Assembly (NCBI GenBank): GCA_938016505.1
Contig: CALLWN010000105.1
Location: 1-6,704, forward strand
DNA from: an uncultured Sphingomonadaceae bacterium
Lineage (GTDB): Bacteria > Pseudomonadota > Alphaproteobacteria > Sphingomonadales > Sphingomonadaceae
Direction of reading: 5' to 3'
Length of the DNA stretch: 6,704 bases
Numbering within the stretch: the first letter of the stretch is position 1; the number at the start of each line of letters is the position of its first letter. A program made the translations under genes and the position numbers. The notes under the pieces were generated by a model. It was not told the DNA's origin. It made no database searches and saw only the letters and a program-made list of their open reading frames with translations. Shown here one piece after another: positions 5,417 through 6,704 of this stretch.

Positions 5417-6420
5417 GCCACGAGGCCACCAACTGGGCCATCAAGCAGCGCGGGTTGAAGCCCACGACCAAGATCGTGCTCTGGCACCTCTGCGACCGGT
5501 TCAACCCCGATTACGGCTGCTTTCCCTCGCAGGACCGGTTGGCGCATGACTGCGAGATCAGCCGGTCCACGCTGAACGATCACCTCGGCCAGCTCGAAGC
5601 CGTGGGCCTGCTGCGGCGTGTTCCGCGGCTCGATCCCGTGACCAAGCGCCAGCTGCCGACACGCTACATCCTGGGGTTCGAGCCGGGCTTTACACCTTTA
5701 GCTGTGGTGCCGTGTCCAGAAATCGGACACGGGGAATGCATCCCTGCTGAAATCACCGACATGGCAGCGGGTTCGCCCATGGATGCCGCGGCCGACGCCC
5801 TGCCGTGTCCGGATTTCAGACACGGGATTGGCGCGCAAGCCGTGTCCGATTTTCCGGGGAACCCGTGTCCGGAAAATGCCGAAAGCCGTGTCCGGATTTC
5901 GGACACTAACCCTGTAAGGGAACCTCTAAGTAAACCAGTAAAGGAGGAGGAGGGCGCGCAAGCGCGCGCGGCGATTTCCGATGCGGTTTTTGGGGCGCTG
6001 CTCGATGCGCTGGGCCTCGATCAGGCCGCCCTGCCCGGCTGGTGGCAAGGCTGGCCGCCCCGGTTGCACGTCCAGCGCTGGCGCGACGAGCTGGGCCTGA
6101 CCGAGGCGGAGATCGTCGCCGCGGCCGAGGCCTCCCGCGAGGAGCATCCCGAACCGCCTGATGGGCCGAAGGCGCTGGACCGGGCGATGCAGCGTGCCGC
6201 CCAGCGCAAGGTCGAGGATGCCGGGCGGAAGCGCCGGAAGCCCAAAACGTCCCCCGCCCCGGCTGCGAAGCCGATCACCGACCTGCCCGCCTTCTATGCC
6301 GATCTGGTCAACTCGGACCGCTACCTGCCGGTCAGCGCGATCAGCAACACCATGCGCGATGCCATGCTGGCCCGCGGCCTCGTGACAGCCGAACGCCTGC
6401 GCGAGCGCGGAGTGCGGTGA
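5413..6420 (+). CDS. Winged-helix replication-initiator-like protein with embedded iterons
   Basis: This 335-aa protein begins with a winged-helix domain (about 8-90) of the HTH_36 type: KPTTKIVLWHLCDRF, FPSQDRLAHDCEIS, and the recognition helix SRSTLNDHLGQLEAVGLL, as in phage and plasmid replication initiators. Residues 91-185 are a low-complexity linker with repeated PCPxxxxHG and related strings, encoded by the repeat DNA described separately. Residues about 186-260 form a helical domain (LPGWWQGWPPRLHVQRWRDE). A basic patch (KVEDAGRKRRKPK) and a final helical segment follow (YADLVNSDRYLPVSAI). GGAGG lies 8 nt before the ATG, which overlaps the preceding stop. The overall plan (DNA-binding N-terminus, linker carrying the ori, C-terminal partner-binding part) matches lambda O-type initiators. 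The N-terminal HTH is confident. The initiator role is inferred from architecture. Confidence 0.82.
   Translation: MSHEATNWAIKQRGLKPTTKIVLWHLCDRFNPDYGCFPSQDRLAHDCEISRSTLNDHLGQLEAVGLLRRVPRLDPVTKRQLPTRYILGFEPGFTPLAVVPCPEIGHGECIPAEITDMAAGSPMDAAADALPCPDFRHGIGAQAVSDFPGNPCPENAESRVRISDTNPVREPLSKPVKEEEGAQARAAISDAVFGALLDALGLDQAALPGWWQGWPPRLHVQRWRDELGLTEAEIVAAAEASREEHPEPPDGPKALDRAMQRAAQRKVEDAGRKRRKPKTSPAPAAKPITDLPAFYADLVNSDRYLPVSAISNTMRDAMLARGLVTAERLRERGVR
5710..5732 (+). repeat. Iteron-like site 1
   Basis: CCGTGTCC (5710-5717), a 7-nt centre AGAAATC, then GGACACGG (5725-5732): a perfect 8-bp dyad. It is read in frame 0 of the initiator-like gene, giving PCPEIGHG. It lies 93 bp before site 2. Confidence 0.75.
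5803..5825 (+). repeat. Iteron-like site 2
   Basis: CCGTGTCC (5803-5810), centre GGATTTC, then AGACACGG (5818-5825): an 8-bp dyad with one mismatch. It is read in frame 0 (PCPDFRHG). It begins 37 bp before site 3. Confidence 0.75.
5840..5908 (+). repeat. Tandem iteron-like sites 3, 4 and 5, exact 23-bp period
   Basis: CCGTGTCC starts at 5840, 5863 and 5886, so three 23-bp units abut head to tail. Sites 3 and 4 keep the left arm and an AT-rich centre but have degenerate right arms. Site 5 has the full dyad GTGTCC, GGATTTC, GGACAC. The three fall in frames 1, 0 and 2 of the surrounding gene (giving AVSDFP, PCPEN, SRVRISDT). Neither the 37-bp nor the 23-bp spacing is a multiple of three, which argues for a DNA-level function. 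Confidence 0.78.
5904..5945 (+). other. AT-rich stretch after the iterons, possible unwinding element
   Basis: Immediately right of site 5 the sequence is locally A/T-rich: 23 of 40 bases at 5904-5943 by hand count, against roughly a third in the flanking genes. It holds a small inverted repeat CCCT/AGGG and a direct repeat AGTAAACC AGTAAAGG. It encodes a Pro/Lys/Glu-rich linker. The same order, iterons then an AT-rich stretch, is seen in the lambda origin within gene O. Confidence 0.5.
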
Positions 6421-6704
6421 ATGGCATGGTGTCACGTCCCCGGCACGGATTGTCCCTCTGTGCAGGCGGCGGAGGCCTTGATCTGGGCCTCATGCTCGCC
6501 GAACCCGGCTATCACACCCGCGCCTTCGTCGAATGGGAGGACTGGCCAAGGGCGGTCCTCGTCGCCGCCCAGCGCGCGGGGTATTTCGTCCCGGCCCCAA
6601 CCTGGAGCGACCTGCGCAGCTTCGATGCCCGGCCCTTCCGCGGCGCCTTCGATGCCGTCCTGGCCGGATACCCTTGCCAGCCCTTTAGCGCGGCCGGGAA
6701 ACGC
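6417..6704 (+). CDS. C5 cytosine-specific DNA methyltransferase, N-terminal part
   Basis: The 96 visible codons run open to the right edge. Motif I, which binds S-adenosylmethionine, is LSLCAGGGGLDLGL (12-25). The acidic motif II is FVEWED (37-42), a motif III-like DLRSFD lies at 65-70, and catalytic motif IV is AGYPCQPFSAAG (83-94) with nucleophile Cys87. The remaining motifs and target-recognition domain lie outside the window. The start is either the GTG at 6417, overlapping the previous stop as GTGA with GGAG 4 nt upstream, or the ATG at 6426; the overlap pattern of the operon favours 6417. Frames starting at the ATG at 6421 are shadows. Phage methyltransferases of this kind protect incoming DNA from host restriction; no cognate endonuclease is seen here. 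Target sequence unknown. Confidence 0.9.
   Translation, partial: MNGMVSRPRHGLSLCAGGGGLDLGLMLAEPGYHTRAFVEWEDWPRAVLVAAQRAGYFVPAPTWSDLRSFDARPFRGAFDAVLAGYPCQPFSAAGKR

Noticed and set aside
5710..5908. CRISPR-like repeat array
   Set aside because: The repeats are short, the last three abut with no unique spacers, and they lie inside a coding gene. Iterons explain them better.
1..6704. tRNA gene or tRNA-end attachment site
   Set aside because: I looked for T-arm-like GGTTCGAATCC strings and cloverleaf pairing on both strands and found none, so the integration site cannot be named from this window.

Overview
The window looks like the integrase-proximal end of a prophage or related integrative element in a high-GC alphaproteobacterium, most likely of the Rhodobacterales. 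This taxonomic guess is an inference. It rests on the G/C-rich third codon positions and on the early-gene order (MerR-like HTH, small protein, VRR-NUC nuclease, winged-helix replication protein, C5 methyltransferase), which I recall from Rhodobacteraceae prophages. No rRNA, tRNA, CRISPR array or insertion sequence was found.

Left block (1-1774, minus strand). A gene of 71 codons overlaps by ATGA a large ATPase gene that runs off the left edge. The ATPase has a clear Walker A and resembles the RecF/SbcC/Rad50-like (SMC-type) class. A plausible promoter sits just upstream of the small gene. To its right is a separate minus-strand gene for a 146-aa protein with phage-type character. The small protein plus ATPase, next to an integrase, could be accessory or defence cargo, but no known system is recognised.

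Integration block (1775-3915). A 263-bp gap leads into a complete P4-type tyrosine integrase with all catalytic residues. It converges, with a 3-bp gap, on a 200-aa minus-strand gene of unknown function whose N-terminus looks HTH-like.

Control region (3916-4539). About 620 bp hold no convincing gene. The region carries a strong hairpin, a pair of overlapping (mutually exclusive) inverted repeats, and the second copy of a 27-bp sequence (25/27 identical). The first copy lies upstream of the integrase. Both copies end 60-70 bp before a start codon, which suggests a shared control element.

Replication operon (4540 to the right edge, plus strand). Five genes are chained by 4-bp stop/start overlaps: a MerR-like HTH or excisionase-like protein, a small unknown, a VRR-NUC nuclease, a winged-helix replication-initiator-like protein, and a C5 cytosine methyltransferase cut by the window edge.

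The most interesting signal is inside the initiator-like gene. Five copies of a motif beginning CCGTGTCC, mostly dyad-symmetric, lie at 5710-5908. The last three abut at an exact 23-bp period and are followed by a locally AT-rich stretch. The copies fall in all three reading frames, so the DNA rather than the protein is conserved. This is the layout of a lambda-O-type replication origin embedded in its own initiator gene.
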